Shown piece after piece: positions 1 through 12,200 of a stretch of DNA of 64,000 nucleotides (the first letter of the stretch is position 1; the number at the start of each line of letters is the position of its first letter). The notes beneath the pieces were generated by a model, which saw nothing but the letters and a program-made list of their open reading frames with translations, had not been told where the DNA came from and searched no databases. Source of the DNA: Budorcas taxicolor (Eukaryota; Chordata; Mammalia; Artiodactyla; Bovidae); contig NC_068935.1 in assembly GCF_023091745.1 (NCBI RefSeq), positions 63,326,724 through 63,390,723 on the forward strand, written 5' to 3'. A program made the translations under genes and the position numbers.

Positions 1-14
1 TTGAGTGAAATTCC

Positions 15-309
15 CTCAGTCGTGTCCAACTCTTTGCAACCTCGTGGACTATAGAGTCCATGCAATTCTACAGGCCAGAATACTGGAGTGGGGAGCCTTT
101 CCCTTCTCCAGGGTATCTTCCCAACCCAGGGATTGAACCCAGGTCTCCCACACTGCACGCGGATTCTTTAGCAGCTGAGCCACCAGGGAAGGCCAAGGAT
201 ACTGGAGTGGGTAGCCTATCCCTTCTCCAGCAGATCTTCCCTACCCAGGAATTGAACCAGGATCTCCTGCATTGCAGGTGGATTCTTTACCTACTGAGCT
301 ATCAGCGAA
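15..309 (-). repeat. Bov-tA/BOV-A2 SINE pair
   Basis: Two consecutive antisense tRNA-derived SINE monomers. Each shows the reverse complement of the head (gagccaccagggaa; gattgaacccaggtctcc, the B-box region) and the 'actggagtggg' body. The second monomer starts near 195. The corresponding element in the partner duplicate is at 39,333-39,652. Confidence 0.85.
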
Positions 310-880
310 TCTAGAGAGTTCTTAAGCCTGAAGCCTTTGTTTACTGGTCTCTGTACTGGCCTGTGCCCCTCTCTGACAATGACCAGGAGCTGTCTTGAGG
401 CCATCTGAAATAGTATGCTTAGATGCAGATGAAACATGTTCAAGTTGGCCTCCACTGCTTGGTTGGCTTGCATAGTCTCATCTCCTCTTCAGGAGGCTGA
501 TTCCAAGCCATCATGTCAAATTGCTGGCATTCAACCTTCAGAAGCAGTTAGCTTTCTCCCCCTGTAGGGTTCTGATTTATTGGGCTCTCAATCTTCAAAG
601 GTTTCAGGTCTCAGGCATCACAGTTGAGAAGAGCATCACCATTAGAAGAACTGCAGTCCTTCCCAGCTCTGCTTGGAGACCACCCACTGTAGCCTGAGTT
701 CCCCTTTCTTTTCTAAGGGATCTCTGAAACTAGAAAGACCATTAACACATCCCCAATATTTTGATTCTTTCTATCACTTCCTCCAACACTTCAGCCTTGG
801 ACAGCCTGTCGTCCACCTCCCAGAGTCCTGTGGGAAGCAGCTGCTTTATCAACCATGCTAGGAATACTGAACATAAAACA
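310..880. other. No gene seen; duplicated intergenic DNA
   Basis: No splice-bounded exon or recognisable protein was found. The sequence is shared with 39,653-40,220, so it predates the old duplication. Confidence 0.6.
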
Positions 881-1150
881 AACTGCATCCATTTAAAGTG
901 TATTCCTTGGTGATTTCAGAAAAGCACATCTGCCCATGAAACCAGCACCAGAGTAACATCCAGAATGTTCTCATCATCCCTGTGGTTGTCCTTTCCCATC
1001 ACACCCAACCTGCAGCAACCTAGGTATGTTTCACTCTAGATGTGTTTGCATTTTATATAAATGGATCATCCAATATATAGTCTTGTGTGTCTGAATATGT
1101 ACTTTGAGTAAAAGCACTATGAATATTTGTGTCCAAGTTTTTGTGGAGAC
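880..1150 (-). repeat. Ancient L1-like 3' region, antisense
   Basis: The run through 'caccagagtaacatccagaatgttctc' and 'tttatataaatggatcatc' resembles the antisense 3' region of old mammalian L1 elements. It is repeated at about 40,220-40,470. Family assignment is tentative. Confidence 0.45.
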
Positions 1151-1157
1151 ATACAGT

Positions 1158-1362
1158 TTTCCCTCATAGCTCAGTTGGTAAAGAATCCACCTGCAATGCA
1201 GGAGACTCCAGTTCGATTCCTGGGTTGGGAAGATCCACTGGAGAAGGGAAAGGCTACACACTCCAATATTCTGGCCTGGAGATTTCCATGGACTATACAG
1301 TACATGGGGTCGCAAAGAGTAGGACAGAACTGAGCAACTCCACTTTCACTTTCACCACCTAC
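1158..1362 (+). repeat. Bov-tA SINE
   Basis: Sense tRNA-like head (tagctcagttggtaaagaat) with a B-box-like gttcgattcc near 1,212, followed by the SINE body and 'agtaggacagaactgagcaac'. In the partner duplicate (about 40,485) only the head is recognisable before BovB sequence. Confidence 0.85.
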
Positions 1363-3085
1363 CAAAGAAAGGCTGTTTGCACTGGACAAGGGATGTTTTC
1401 TCTCTTTGTTGGATGGTAAAGGATGGGCCTGCCCCAAGGGGTCTCTCAGTGACTTTCCAAACCAGTGGTTAAAATGGGAAACACCTTTTCTAAATATAGT
1501 TCATTTTAAATCCTTGCCTTCCCTGTGGGTTGGGAGGAACACACTGAAAACAGGAAAACATTTCTCCTTCCCAAGGGCAATTACATCATTTGTCTCTAAC
1601 AAATGAGAATTGTCCTCACAAGGTCCTAGGAGTCCTTGAAGCTCCTTGGTTTTCATTCTTCCAACAGCACTACCAACCTCTCCTTGCTATCTTCACCTGC
1701 CTCATGCCCACAGATTTTGCTCTCCTGCTTTAGGGGATCAAGGCTCCAGTGTGCTTCTGAGTTCCTTCTCAGAATCCTCCTGGTGAGAGGTGGGTGAAAA
1801 GGACAGCTTGTTTTCACCGGAAGCCCTGAGACCAGGTAGAGAGGCTGGATGCACATCTGGCTATGAGAAGGTGAGTCTTGGCAGTTTCCAGCCCTAGAAT
1901 CAAGATAACCTTTATCCACCTTTTCCTGCTGGGCTGGTGAAGTGAAGAAGGCCTTGGAGTAGGACAGCAGCCACTTCCTGGCACACTACAGGAGAGATAC
2001 TGATGTGTGTTGTAGGAGTACCAAGAACAGAAGACTCTTGGCACAATGATAAGGAGCTTGGAAGAAAAGCAAGGAAGGTTCCTGGGCAGGGGCTTTAACA
2101 GGCATCAGGAGTGCCAGCTAATGTTTCCTCAGGGACTGGGGATTGAGCAAACCCCTTCCCTGACAGAGGAGCAGGTTGGGACTGGCACTGAGAACAGAAG
2201 CCCATATATATGGTGGGGCTGCTGAGCTAGCCCTGATCACCCTGTGGCATGCTGGGGGCTTTGGGTTCTCTTTCAGGGTGTCAGGGCTGTGAGCAAGAGC
2301 AGTCTTGTTCTCCCTGCACAGCCAGGCAAACTGGGCCTTCCAGGTGATCTTGACCAGGGTTTGCCAAGGCTGAACCTCCAAGTCTCCAACTCAGCAATAA
2401 GGCCCTGAAGGCAGCCACATAAAAAGCACAGCGTGGAATAAAGTCTGAAGCAACGCTGGCCATGCACCCAAGAGGAGCCTCAAGAGGGTGTCAAGGGCCC
2501 CTGGTTTTCTCCTGTGAGAGGTCCCAAGTGCAGCTGTGTCTGTGACATCTGACAGAGTTAATCAGGCTCTCTGAGCAGCTGACTCCTCTGACCAGGCTCA
2601 TGGACCCCATCATGCCAAGCCCAGGTGACACAAGAAGACTTGTAATCGAGTAGACTGGTCACTGGGGACTTGACAGGTAGGTGCCAGTACAGACACTCAA
2701 GGGGTAGAGGCAAGTTCTGGCAAACCTTTCATCCTCTTATTGTAAGATTCTGATACCTTTCAAACCTACGGTGGGGGAGACATAGAGTGTACTCCAGACC
2801 CCAGACATCGGGGGCCACTGGCTCAGCTGACTTTCATGCTCTAGAGACCTCCCCTTTCTGCATCATCCATGGAGGGAGCAGGCTGATTGGTAGCTGCTCT
2901 TGCCTCCACTGCAGCTACACCTTGCACCCTTCTCTCCTTCGTGGAGGAGCTTTATTAAGATGGCTTTCTACACTTGTTTGTGCTTCTAAATCTTCTCTAT
3001 AAAACACACAAGAGGCAGGGTATGGGCATCAGGCTGTATGAAAATCCACAAATTTAAATACCATGGCTATTTAAACCAGTACCAT
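1363..3085. other. No gene seen; duplicated intergenic DNA
   Basis: Mostly non-repetitive sequence shared with 41,250-41,385 and 42,246-43,850. Several overlapping short frames exist on the minus strand (for example 2,118-2,381) and a similar set exists in the partner. None shows a protein family, splice structure or conserved frame, so I do not call a gene. Confidence 0.5.
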
Positions 3086-3089
3086 ATAG

Positions 3090-4060
3090 ATATATAAAAA
3101 TGTATATCTAGACCTTCTTGCTGTTTCTCATTTTTTAGTATTATGAACAATGCCAAAATGAATATCCTACTATAGTTGTTTTTCTGTACTAGATATATTA
3201 GAAGAGGAATTGTTGGGTCAAAGAGTAAGCCCCTTTAAAGAGTTTGATACGTATTAACAAATTGCCCCCCAAAAATGTTGCATCCATTCACATCCTAACC
3301 AATTGTGTATGAAAGTGATCATTTTCATACATCCCACTGCAAGCAGAATAAATTCAGTCTTTTACATCTTTGCCCATGTAGTCACTCAAGTCACAAGTCC
3401 ACTTTCCTTTTGATTTTATTTATTTTACTTTACAATATTGTATTGGTTTTGCCATACATTGACATGAACCCGCCATAATGTAACATAATACGTAGGGCAT
3501 TTGGCCAATGGTATCTCTTCTTGGAGAACTGCCCATTCATATTGTTTACCAGTGTTTTATTTGGGACAGTAATATTTTTCACACTGATGGGTAATTTCTC
3601 TTCACATGTTTGAAATATCAAATATTTGTCATAATTGGAAAATACATTCTCTCTACTTATTTTATCTTTGTATGTGGTCTTTTCTATGTACAAATTTGAA
3701 CAATTTAAATATGTTTAAGTGATCTTTTTTTTCATTATGCTTTCTGAATTTTGTTTCCAACCAACAGCCCTGCCCATTATAAAATTATGAAAACCTTCAT
3801 TCAAAGCAACTTCTAAGACTTCACATTTTTTATCTATTGGGTGAGACAAATATTTATGTATTTTGTAAGAAATGACATAGAAATCTAGGATTATTTTCTC
3901 TCCAAAGTGTTGGTCAGGTGTCCCAATACCATTTCCTAAATAATCCATATCTCCCCACTGAAGTGAAATGTCATTTTCACCAAATTCTAAATTCCCATCT
4001 GGGCTTATTCTTGAAAATTTGTTCAACCAGTTAATATAGGTTGCATGATTCCAGGATGAC
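3090..4060 (-). repeat. Old L1, antisense
   Basis: Shows antisense L1 signatures: 'gaattgttgggtcaaagagt', 'aacaaattgcccccc', and 'ggtgtcccaataccatttcctaa'. About 60 bases near 3,415-3,475 ('ttgtattggttttgccataca') match the 3' end of bovine-type L1. They are absent from the partner at 44,225, so they are a separate small insertion. The partner of the rest is 43,900-44,690. Confidence 0.7.
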
Positions 4061-4925
4061 CTCTCTGAGGAAACTACCTGAAGAAAACTGTAGGGAAGGT
4101 AGGGGGCAGAATTAGGAGACGGAAGGACAGAGAAACAGAGACAGACAAACTCTTAGAAAAGAAATCTTTTGCAATACTGAAAGGAAAGCTTACAAAACTA
4201 TTAGGTGGGTGACATTTTGAATGGATCTCTGGTTCTCTGAATCTTCTCAATAATCTCAGATATCCCCATGGCAACTGTGAGGAAACCACTCTATTAAACT
4301 GTGCTCTTACTTTCATGACAGAGACACAGTTGGGATAGAATCCAACTACAAAATTGCAATTTATTAACTCTAAGAATCCTTTTCCAAATTGAGTTTTCTG
4401 GGCATCCCACACTTTGGCTACATGCACTAAGGGGACCCTATCAGCAAGGTCAGGTAGAAACTGGAAGGTTCCTTCTAGGTGGGGAGGAGATAAAGTCAAG
4501 ATTGGAGTTGTGGCTCCCAGGCTCTAGGTTACCTAAGACCATGATGAGTGACTTTGTCCTGCAGTCACATTTAAAGATGGCTTCATGGAAGCCTGTACTC
4601 AAACCCCAGAGTTTGCCCTCAGAGAACACACAGCCCCATTTGCTCAGTGGTAACAGCTGGGTTCTCTGCTCCCTTCCCTTGCAATGTGAAGGGAGTCACT
4701 TGGCCTTCTTGCAACTTGACCAAGTAAGTAATTGCAAATCACCCCCAAACAGCTTGCGTTTCTTGAGTCTGTTGCTTGAAACTCACTTGTGCAGGTCTGC
4801 ATGACTTGGATCTCTTTGCTTGTAAGTGACAAAACATAGCTGTGAGTAAATGAAGTAGGCTCCCTGGAGGGACATGGAGGACCTCATAGTATTGAAGATA
4901 GGGGCAGAATAACAAAGCACCAGGA
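4061..4925. other. Unassigned sequence, no gene supported
   Basis: Non-repetitive by eye. A 141-codon open frame on the minus strand (4,074-4,499) has no recognisable domain. Most of this block is missing from the partner copy, where 3,929-equivalent sequence joins 4,857-equivalent sequence near 44,681. Confidence 0.5.
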
Positions 4926-5104
4926 ACTTGGGGTCCCGTGCAGTTCCCTATGCATTTTTGGATGAGCTTTTCCATTTATGCAAAAAAAATGCTGTTGAGA
5001 TTTTGATGATGATTGCTTTGTCTGTAGACCACTTTGTGAGTACTGTCATCTTAACAATATTAAGTCTCCCAATCCATGTACATGGAAAATCTTTCCATTT
5101 AATT
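4926..5104 (-). repeat. Old L1 fragment, antisense
   Basis: 'gctgttgagattttgatga...ttgc' followed by 'aacaatattaagtctcccaa' is the antisense ORF2 reverse-transcriptase region of L1. The partner is 44,760-44,932. Confidence 0.7.
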
Positions 5105-6452
5105 TCAGTTCAGTTCAGTCGCTGAGTCGCGTCCAACTCTGCAACCCAACGTTCCACAGCACGCTAGGCCTCCCTGTCCATCACCAACTATTGGAATTTA
5201 CTCAGACTCATATCCATTGAGTTGGTGATGCCATCTAACCATCTCATCCTCTGTCATCCCCTTCTCCTCCTGCCCTCAATCTTTCCCAGAATCAGGGTCT
5301 TTTCAAATGACTCAGATCTTCACATCAGGTGGCCAAAGTATTGCAGTTTCAGCTTCAACATCAGTCCTTCCAATGAACACTCAGGACTGATCTCCTTTAG
5401 GATGGACTGGTTGGATCTCCTTGCAGCCCAAGGGACTCTCAAGAGTCTTCTCTAACACCACAGTACAAAGCTTCAATTCTTTGGCGTTCAGCTTCCTCTA
5501 TATTCCAACTCTCACGTGCATACATGACTACTGGAAAAACCATAGCCTTGAATACACGGACCATTGTTGGCAGAGTAATGTCTCTGCTTTTTAATATACT
5601 GTCTAGGTTGGAGAATCCCAGGGACAGAGGAGCCTAGTGGGCTGCCATCTATGTGGTTGCGCAGTCGGATACGACTGAAGCAACTTAGCAGCAGCAGCTA
5701 GATTGGTCATAACTTTCCTTCCAAGGAGTAAGTGTCTTTTAATTTCATGGCTGAAGTCACCATCTGCAGTGATTTTGGAGTCCCCCCAAAATAAAGTCAG
5801 CCACTGTTTCCAATGATTCGCCATCTATTTGCCATGAAGTGATGGGACGAAATGCCATACATAATCTTAGTTTTCTGAATGTTGAGTTTAGAGCCAACGT
5901 TTTCACTCTCGTCTTTCACTTTCATAGGGAGGCTCTTTAGTTCTTCTTCACTTTCTGCCATGAGGGTGGTGTCATTTGTATACCTTTGATTATTGGTATT
6001 TCTCTCATCTATCTTGATTCCACATTTAGCTTCAGTCAGCACAGTGATATAGTCTGCATATAAGTTCAATAAGAAGGGTTACAATATACACCCTTGATGT
6101 ACTCCTTTCCCTATTTGAACCCAGTTTGTTTTTCCATGTCCAGTTCTGTTGCTTCCTGACCTGCATACAGATTTCTCAAGAGGCAGGTCATGAGGTCTGG
6201 TATTCCCATTTCTTTCAGAATTTTCAACAGTTTATTGTGATCAACACAGTGAAAGGCTTTGGAATAGTCAATAAAGCAGAAATAGATGGGGCTTTTTTTT
6301 TTTTTTTTTTTAGAATTCTCTAGCTTTTTTGATGATCCAGCAGATGGTGGCAATTTGATCTATGGTTCTTCTGCCTTTTCTAAAATCAGCTTGAACATCT
6401 GGAAGTACACAGTTCATGTATTACTGAAGCCTGGCTTGGAGAATTTTGAGAC
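5105..6452 (-). mobile_element. BovB LINE, 3' half, antisense
   Basis: Reads from the BovB 3' end (ttcagttcagtc) back into the reverse-transcriptase domain. Translated on the minus strand it shows BovB fragments such as FCFIDYSKAFHCVDHNK and IMRNA/ESEEELKSL, in broken frames. A poly-T run at 6,293-6,312 interrupts the RT part. It forms one arm of an inverted pair with 7,662-8,877. Not coding-competent. Confidence 0.9.
5612..5697 (+). repeat. Truncated Bov-tA SINE inside BovB
   Basis: The sequence 'gagaatcccagggacagagg...gcagcagcag' splits the BovB text. It is flanked by near-identical target-site copies ctaggttgg (5,603-5,611) and ctagattgg (5,698-5,706). Confidence 0.8.
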
Positions 6453-8877
6453 CTCTATGACTAATATCCAAAAAAGATGTCCTTTTCATTATAGGGGTCT
6501 GGAATGCAAAGTAGGAAGTCAAGAATCACCTGGAGTAACAGGCAACTTTGGCCTTGCAGGACAGAATGAAGCAGAGGAAAGGCTAATAGAGTTTTGCCAA
6601 TGGAACACACTAGTCATAGTAAACACCCTCTTCCAACAATACAAGAGAAGACTCTACACGTGGACATCACCAGATGGCCAACACTGAAATCAGATTGTAT
6701 TCTTTGCAGCAAAGAGGGAGAAGCTCTATACAGTCAGCAAATATAAGATGGGGAGCTGACTGTGGCTTGGATCATGAACTACTTACTGCCAAATTCAGAC
6801 TCAAATTGAAGAAAAAGGGGAAGAACACTAGACCATTCAGGTATGAACTAAATCAAATCCCTTATGATTATACAGTGGAAGTGACAAATAGATTTAAGGG
6901 ACAAGATCTGATAGATTTCGTTATGAACTATGGACAGAGGTCCATGCCACTGTACAGGAGACAGGGATCAAGACCATCTCCAAGAAAAAGAAATGCAAAA
7001 AAGCAAAATGGCTCTCTGAGGAGGCCTTACAAATAGCTGTGAAAAGAAGAGAAGTGAAAGGCCAAGGAGAAAAGGAAAGATATACCAAATTGAATGCAGA
7101 GTTCAAAGAATAGCAAGGCGAGAAAAGAAATCCTTCCTCCGTGATCAGTGAAAGGATATAGAGGAAAAGAACAGAATGGGAAAGACTAGAGATCTCTTCA
7201 AGAAAATTAGAGATACCAAGGGAACATTTCATGCAAAGGTGGGCTCCATAAAGGACAGAAATGGTATGGACCTAACAGAAGCAGAAGATTATTAAGAAGA
7301 GGTGGCAAGAATACACTGTACTGTACTGTACAAAAAGATCTTCATGACCCAGAAAATCATGATGGTGTGATCACTCACCTAGAGCCAGACATCCTGGAAT
7401 GTGAAGTCAAGTGGGTGTTAGGAAGAATCAGTAGAAACAAAGCTAGTGGAAGTGATGGCATTCCAGTTGTGCTATTTTAAATCCTGAAAGATGATGCTGT
7501 GAAAGTGCTGCACTCAATATGCCAGCAAATTTGGAAAACTTAGCAGTGGCCATGGGACTGGAAGAGGTCAGTTTTCCTTCCAATTGCAAAGAAAGGCAAT
7601 GCCAGAGAATGCTGAAACTACCACGCAATTGTACTCATCTCACACGCCAGTAAAGTAATGCTCAAAACTCTCCAAGCCAGGCTTCAACAGTACGTGAACT
7701 GTGAACCTCCAGATGTTCAAGTTGGTTTTAGAAAAGGCAGAGGAACCAGAGATCAAATTGCCAACATCCGCTGGATCATCAAAAAAGCAAGAGAGTTCCA
7801 GAACAAACATCAATTTTTGCTTTATTGACTATGCCAAAGCCTTTGACTCTGTGGATCACAATAAACCGTGGAAAATTCTGAAAGAGATAGGAATCAGACC
7901 ACATGACCTGCCTCCTGATAAATCTGTATGCAGGTCAGGAAGCAAAAGTTAGAACTGGACATGGAACAACAGACTGGTTCCAAATAAGAAAAGGAGTATG
8001 TCAAGGCTGTATATTGCCACCCTGCTTATTTAACTTATATTCAGAGTACATCATGAGAAATGCTGTGCTGGAATCAAGATTGTCGGGAGAAATATCAATA
8101 ACCTCAGATATGCAGATGACACTACCCTTATGGCTGAAAGTGAAGAAGAACTAAAGAGCTTCTTGATAAAAGGGAAAGAGGAGAGTGAAAAGGTTGGCTT
8201 AAAGTTCTACATTCAGAAAATGAAGATCATGGCCTTGGGCCCCATCATTCATGGCAAATAGATGGGGAAACAGTGGAAACAGTGGCTGACTTTGTTTTTT
8301 TTTTGGCTCTAAGATCACTGCATATAGTAACATCAGCCATGAAATAAGACACTTACTCCTTGGAAGGAAAGTTATGACGAACCTAGAGAGCATATTAAAA
8401 AGCAGAGACATTACTTTGCCAGGAAATGCCCGTCTAGTCAAGGCTATGGTTTTTCCAGTAGTCATGTATGGATGTGAGAGTGGGTCCATAAAGAAGATTG
8501 AATGCCTAAGAATTGATGCTTTTGAATTGTGGTGTTGGAGAAGACTCTTGAGAGTCCCTTGGACTGCAAGGAGATCCAACCAGTCCATCCTAGAGGAAAT
8601 TAGTCCCGAATATTCATTGGAAGGACTGATGTTGAAGCTGAAACTCCAATACTTTGGCCACCTGATGTGAAGAGCTGACTCATTTAAAAAGATCCTGATG
8701 CTGGGAAAGATTAAGGGCAGGAGCAAAAGGGGACAACAGAGAATGAGATGGTTGGATGACATCACCGGCTCAATGGACATGAGTTTGAGTAAACTCTTGT
8801 AGTTAGTGATGGACAGGGATGCTGCGGTCCATGGGGTTGCAAAATTCAGACACACTGAGCAACTGAAGTTAACTGAT
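6453..8877 (+). mobile_element. BovB LINE, endonuclease to 3' end, sense, defective
   Basis: Sense BovB with the endonuclease C-terminal region (CGLDHELLTAKFRLK near 6,750-6,800), linker, reverse transcriptase (FCFIDYAKAFDSVDHNK near 7,820) and the 3' tail with DAFELWCWRRLLRVPWTARR (near 8,515-8,570). The frame is broken by stops and shifts into pieces at 6,286-6,687, 6,674-7,036, 7,701-7,952, 7,903-8,154 and 8,374-8,670. The 218-codon minus-strand frame over 8,199-8,855 is its antisense shadow. Confidence 0.92.
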
Positions 8878-8979
8878 TATGTAGAGTTACTTAATTGAAT
8901 TATGTCTGTGTGTTGATCTCATATCCACAACTCTGATGAATTAAATAAATAGGTCTACTAAGTTTTTTGTGTGGATTCT

Positions 8980-9296
8980 TTTGTTCAGTTCAGTTCAGTT
9001 GCACAGTGGTGTCTGGCGCTTTGGGACCCCATGGACTGCAAAATGCCAGTCTTCCCTGTTCTTCACCAACTCCCATGGCTTGCTGAAACTCATGTCCATT
9101 GTGTTGGTGATGCCACCCAATCACATTATCCTCTGTTGTCCCCTTCTCCTCCCGCCTTCAATCATTCCTGGTATCAGAGTCTTTTCAAATGAGTCAGTTC
9201 TTTCCATCAGGTGTCCAAAGTATTGAAATTTCAGCTTCAGCATCAATCCTTCCAATCAATATTCAGGGTTGATTTCCTTTAGGCTGAACCGGTTGG
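8980..9296 (-). repeat. BovB 3' end/derived SINE, antisense
   Basis: 'gttcagttcagttgcacagtgg' followed by the diverged BovB 3' tail text ('tttgaaatttcagcttcagcatcaatcc'). It ends in old L1. Confidence 0.8.
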
Positions 9297-11335
9297 ATAT
9301 CTTTGCTATCCAAGGATTTTTTAGGATTTTATATATAAGATCAAATCATCTGTTAGTAGAGTTACTCATGATTCTTACATTCCATTTTAGGTGCTCTTTC
9401 TTCTTATTTAATTGCAATGGCTAAAATTTCCAGTCCAATGTTGAGCAGAAATGATGAAAGTCAGCATCCTTGCCTTGTTCCTGATCTTTTTTAAGGCAGG
9501 TGTTTACAGTCATAAATTTCCCTCTGAGCACTTCTTTCAAAGTATACCATAAGTTTTGGGGTGTTTTTTTTCATTTTCATTCATCTCAAATTATTTTCTA
9601 ATGTACCTGTAATTTCTTCTTGATTCACTGTTTCTTTCAAGACTATGTTATTTAATTTCCACATATTTGTGAATTTTCTATTTTTCTCTCTGTTACTTGA
9701 CTTGTGGTTTCCTTTCATTGAGGGTACAGATCACACTATGGATTATTTCAATTTTTTAAGCTTTCACAAGACTTTTTTTGCCCAACACATGTTCTATTCT
9801 GGAGAATATTCCATGTATTCTGCTGTTGTTTGGTGGCGGCTACTGTATACATATGCTAGGTCTAGTTGGTTTTTTATATTGTTAAAGTCCTCTTTTTCTT
9901 TACTTATCTTCTGTTTGGCTATTCTACCCATTATTAAAGGTAGAGTATTGAAGTCTCCAACTGCCACTGTAGAACGGTTGTCTCTCCTTACCATTCTGTC
10001 AATGTTTACTTCAAACAATTTGGGATTTTGTTGTTAGGTGTAAACTATGCTTACAACAGTTATATCTGTTTTATTAATTTATCACTTTCATCATTGTATG
10101 ATCTTTGTCTTTTTTGATAAAGTTTGACTTAAAGTCTAATTTTATCTGATATCACTACAGCCACTCTAGGTCTCTTTTGAGTATTATTTGTACAGAAAGC
10201 TTTTTCATCTAACTTTCAACCTACTTGTTCTTTTGGTTTTAAAGTGAGTTTCTTGCACACGATGTGTAGTTGGGTCACATTGTTTAGATCCGTTTTTTCT
10301 CATCTCTAATTTTATTTGGAGCAGATAATCCACTTACATTTAAAGTAGTTATTGATAAGAGCTTCCTTTCACCGATTTTCTTTTTCCTTGCATATGTATT
10401 ATATCTTTTATCTCTCAGGTCCTCCATTACTGACAAACGTGGGTTAGATTGGTATTTTCTAGATACTTACCATCTTGAGTCCCTTCTCATTTATTTCAGT
10501 GTATATGTTCTTAGTGGTTTCCCTGGAGAGTACAATGAATATCTTTTCTCAATATTTAGAAGAATCTAGTTTGAAGTAACTCAACTATTGAAGCAAAGTT
10601 GACATTAATTCAAACTAGGTTGTTCTAAACCCTTTTATAATGTTATTGCCACAGTTTATATTTTTCTACATTGTGTGCCCATTGGCATTGTTTTATAATC
10701 ATTGTTTCATGTTTTTGTATTTAATCATATATGAAAAGAGAGAAGTTATAAACTGAAAATATATTAATATTAACTGTTATGTTTACTTATGTATTTACTT
10801 TTGCTGATATGCTTTATTTCTCAGCACAACTTCAAGTTATTGTCTACTGTCCTTTCATCTCAATCTAAAAATCTCCCTTCAGCACTGCTTGTAGAGCTCA
10901 TCTACTAGAAATGAATTATCTCAGATTGAATTTATCAGGGAATGTCTTAATTTGTTGTTCTATTTTGGAGGAAAGTTTTGCCAGGTATGGAGTTCTCAGG
11001 TGACAGTTTTTTGTTTTTTGTTTTTTCAGAACTTTCAATATGTAAGCCGATTGCCTTCTAGACTTCATGGATTTTGATGAGAAACTGTCACTCTTATGAG
11101 GATCAATTTGTACAAAAAAGTTGCTCCTGCTTTGCTGTTTTCAAGGTTCTCTCTTTGGTTTTTGATAGTTTGATCACAATCTGTCTTGGTGTGCATCTTT
11201 TGTTTTTATCCTTTTTGAGATTCATTGAATTTTTTTGATGGAGAGCTTCATCATCTGCCTATTCTAGAGTCAACATTCTAAAATCAGGTTTCAATCAGTT
11301 TTGAAGTTCCTCTGGATTTTAGATATGTAAGCGCA
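9297..11335 (-). repeat. Old L1, antisense, multi-part
   Basis: The minus strand contains an L1 endonuclease remnant (AVGDFNTLPLI, 9,794-10,018). Lower coordinates carry the RT-proximal text 'atccttgccttgttcctgatc'. From 10,080 to 11,335 typical antisense L1M text continues ('cagccactctaggtctctttt', 'gttctctctttggtttttgatagtttgat'). No intact ORF. Confidence 0.7.
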
Positions 11336-12200
11336 CATCAGTATGCCTAGTGGAATCACACCACATGAGCATTTAGCCTTTGTGGATTCTGTGACATGGA
11401 CTTGAGAAGGAGCGACAAAGACAAAGGGACATAACTTCTTAGACATGCCCTCTTAGCCTTCTTATGACAAGGTCTCATGAGCCTTGAGCTCCTCACTGTG
11501 ATTGTGCTTCCAACATAGACCATCACACACACCTCCTGAAAGACTTCTTAACATGCAAGCAGTATAGTTTGGGAGATTTATAGCTGTTTAGCATTGAAAG
11601 AAAGACACAAGTAAAGCTCCCATACCCCAGAGATAACCACTGTCAGTTAGTATTTTGGAGAACATCGTTTTGTGAATCTTTCTGTGAATATAAACACATA
11701 ACATATATGTCTATGTATCCATCTATGAAAGAGCTATGTCTAAGGACATACACGCACAACACACACACAAAGAATTTGTCCTAGGGGTCCTCACCCAGAC
11801 TCTTTCCTGACTAAAACAAAAAACCCTTAGGGATCCAACCAACACACTCGGTGACAACTCAACTGCCCTTGCTGTCTCCAGCCACTCTCCCCAAAGCAGA
11901 CCTTCCATTCATTGCTGTCTGGTTCTTCTTTCCTCCTGGGGAAGCAGGAATGCCTGACTGAGGAGGTAAGTCACAAAGAGAGCCACAGCTCGCCCCTTCT
12001 CCATTCTGTGGTGACCAGACAGCCCCACAAATAAGTCATGTCCTTACTACCCCAGGCTGGAGCTCCTTGGTCAAAAGTAACCAGTATGGTTTTAACCTTG
12101 GTTTTAACCATCGAGGGAGGCTGCAGTGTGTGATTCCCCAGATTGCCTCTGGTCTTGTTGACAGATGTATTTCCACTACTACCTACAGAAACCAGAAGCC
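11336..12200. other. No gene seen upstream of the receptor pseudogene
   Basis: Unique by eye apart from a short (CA)n around 11,750-11,772. I could not recognise an upstream non-coding exon. Confidence 0.5.

Larger units (their letters stand above)
1..5115. repeat. Old segmental duplication, left copy (partner 39,330-44,945)
   Basis: This stretch matches 39,330-44,945 in the same order and orientation, including the paired SINE, the non-repetitive blocks and the old antisense L1. By eye the match is roughly 90 percent. The partner carries an extra L1/BOV-A2 block (41,386-42,245) and a BovB piece (40,535-41,165). It lacks about 930 bases corresponding to 3,930-4,856 here. The left edge is cut by the window. 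Confidence 0.85.

Noticed and set aside
1158..1230. tRNA gene suggested by tRNA-like heads with B-box text
   Set aside because: These heads belong to Bov-tA and CHR SINEs, continue into SINE bodies, and do not fold as full tRNAs.
4074..4499. 141-codon minus-strand frame in a non-repetitive block
   Set aside because: No recognisable domain, no splice context, and the region is deleted from the partner copy, so there is no evidence of conservation.
8199..8855. Longest single open frame (218 codons, minus strand)
   Set aside because: It is the antisense of a BovB 3' end. The same kind of frame recurs opposite every BovB tail (for example 18,095-18,646, 22,348-22,851, 47,906-48,409).
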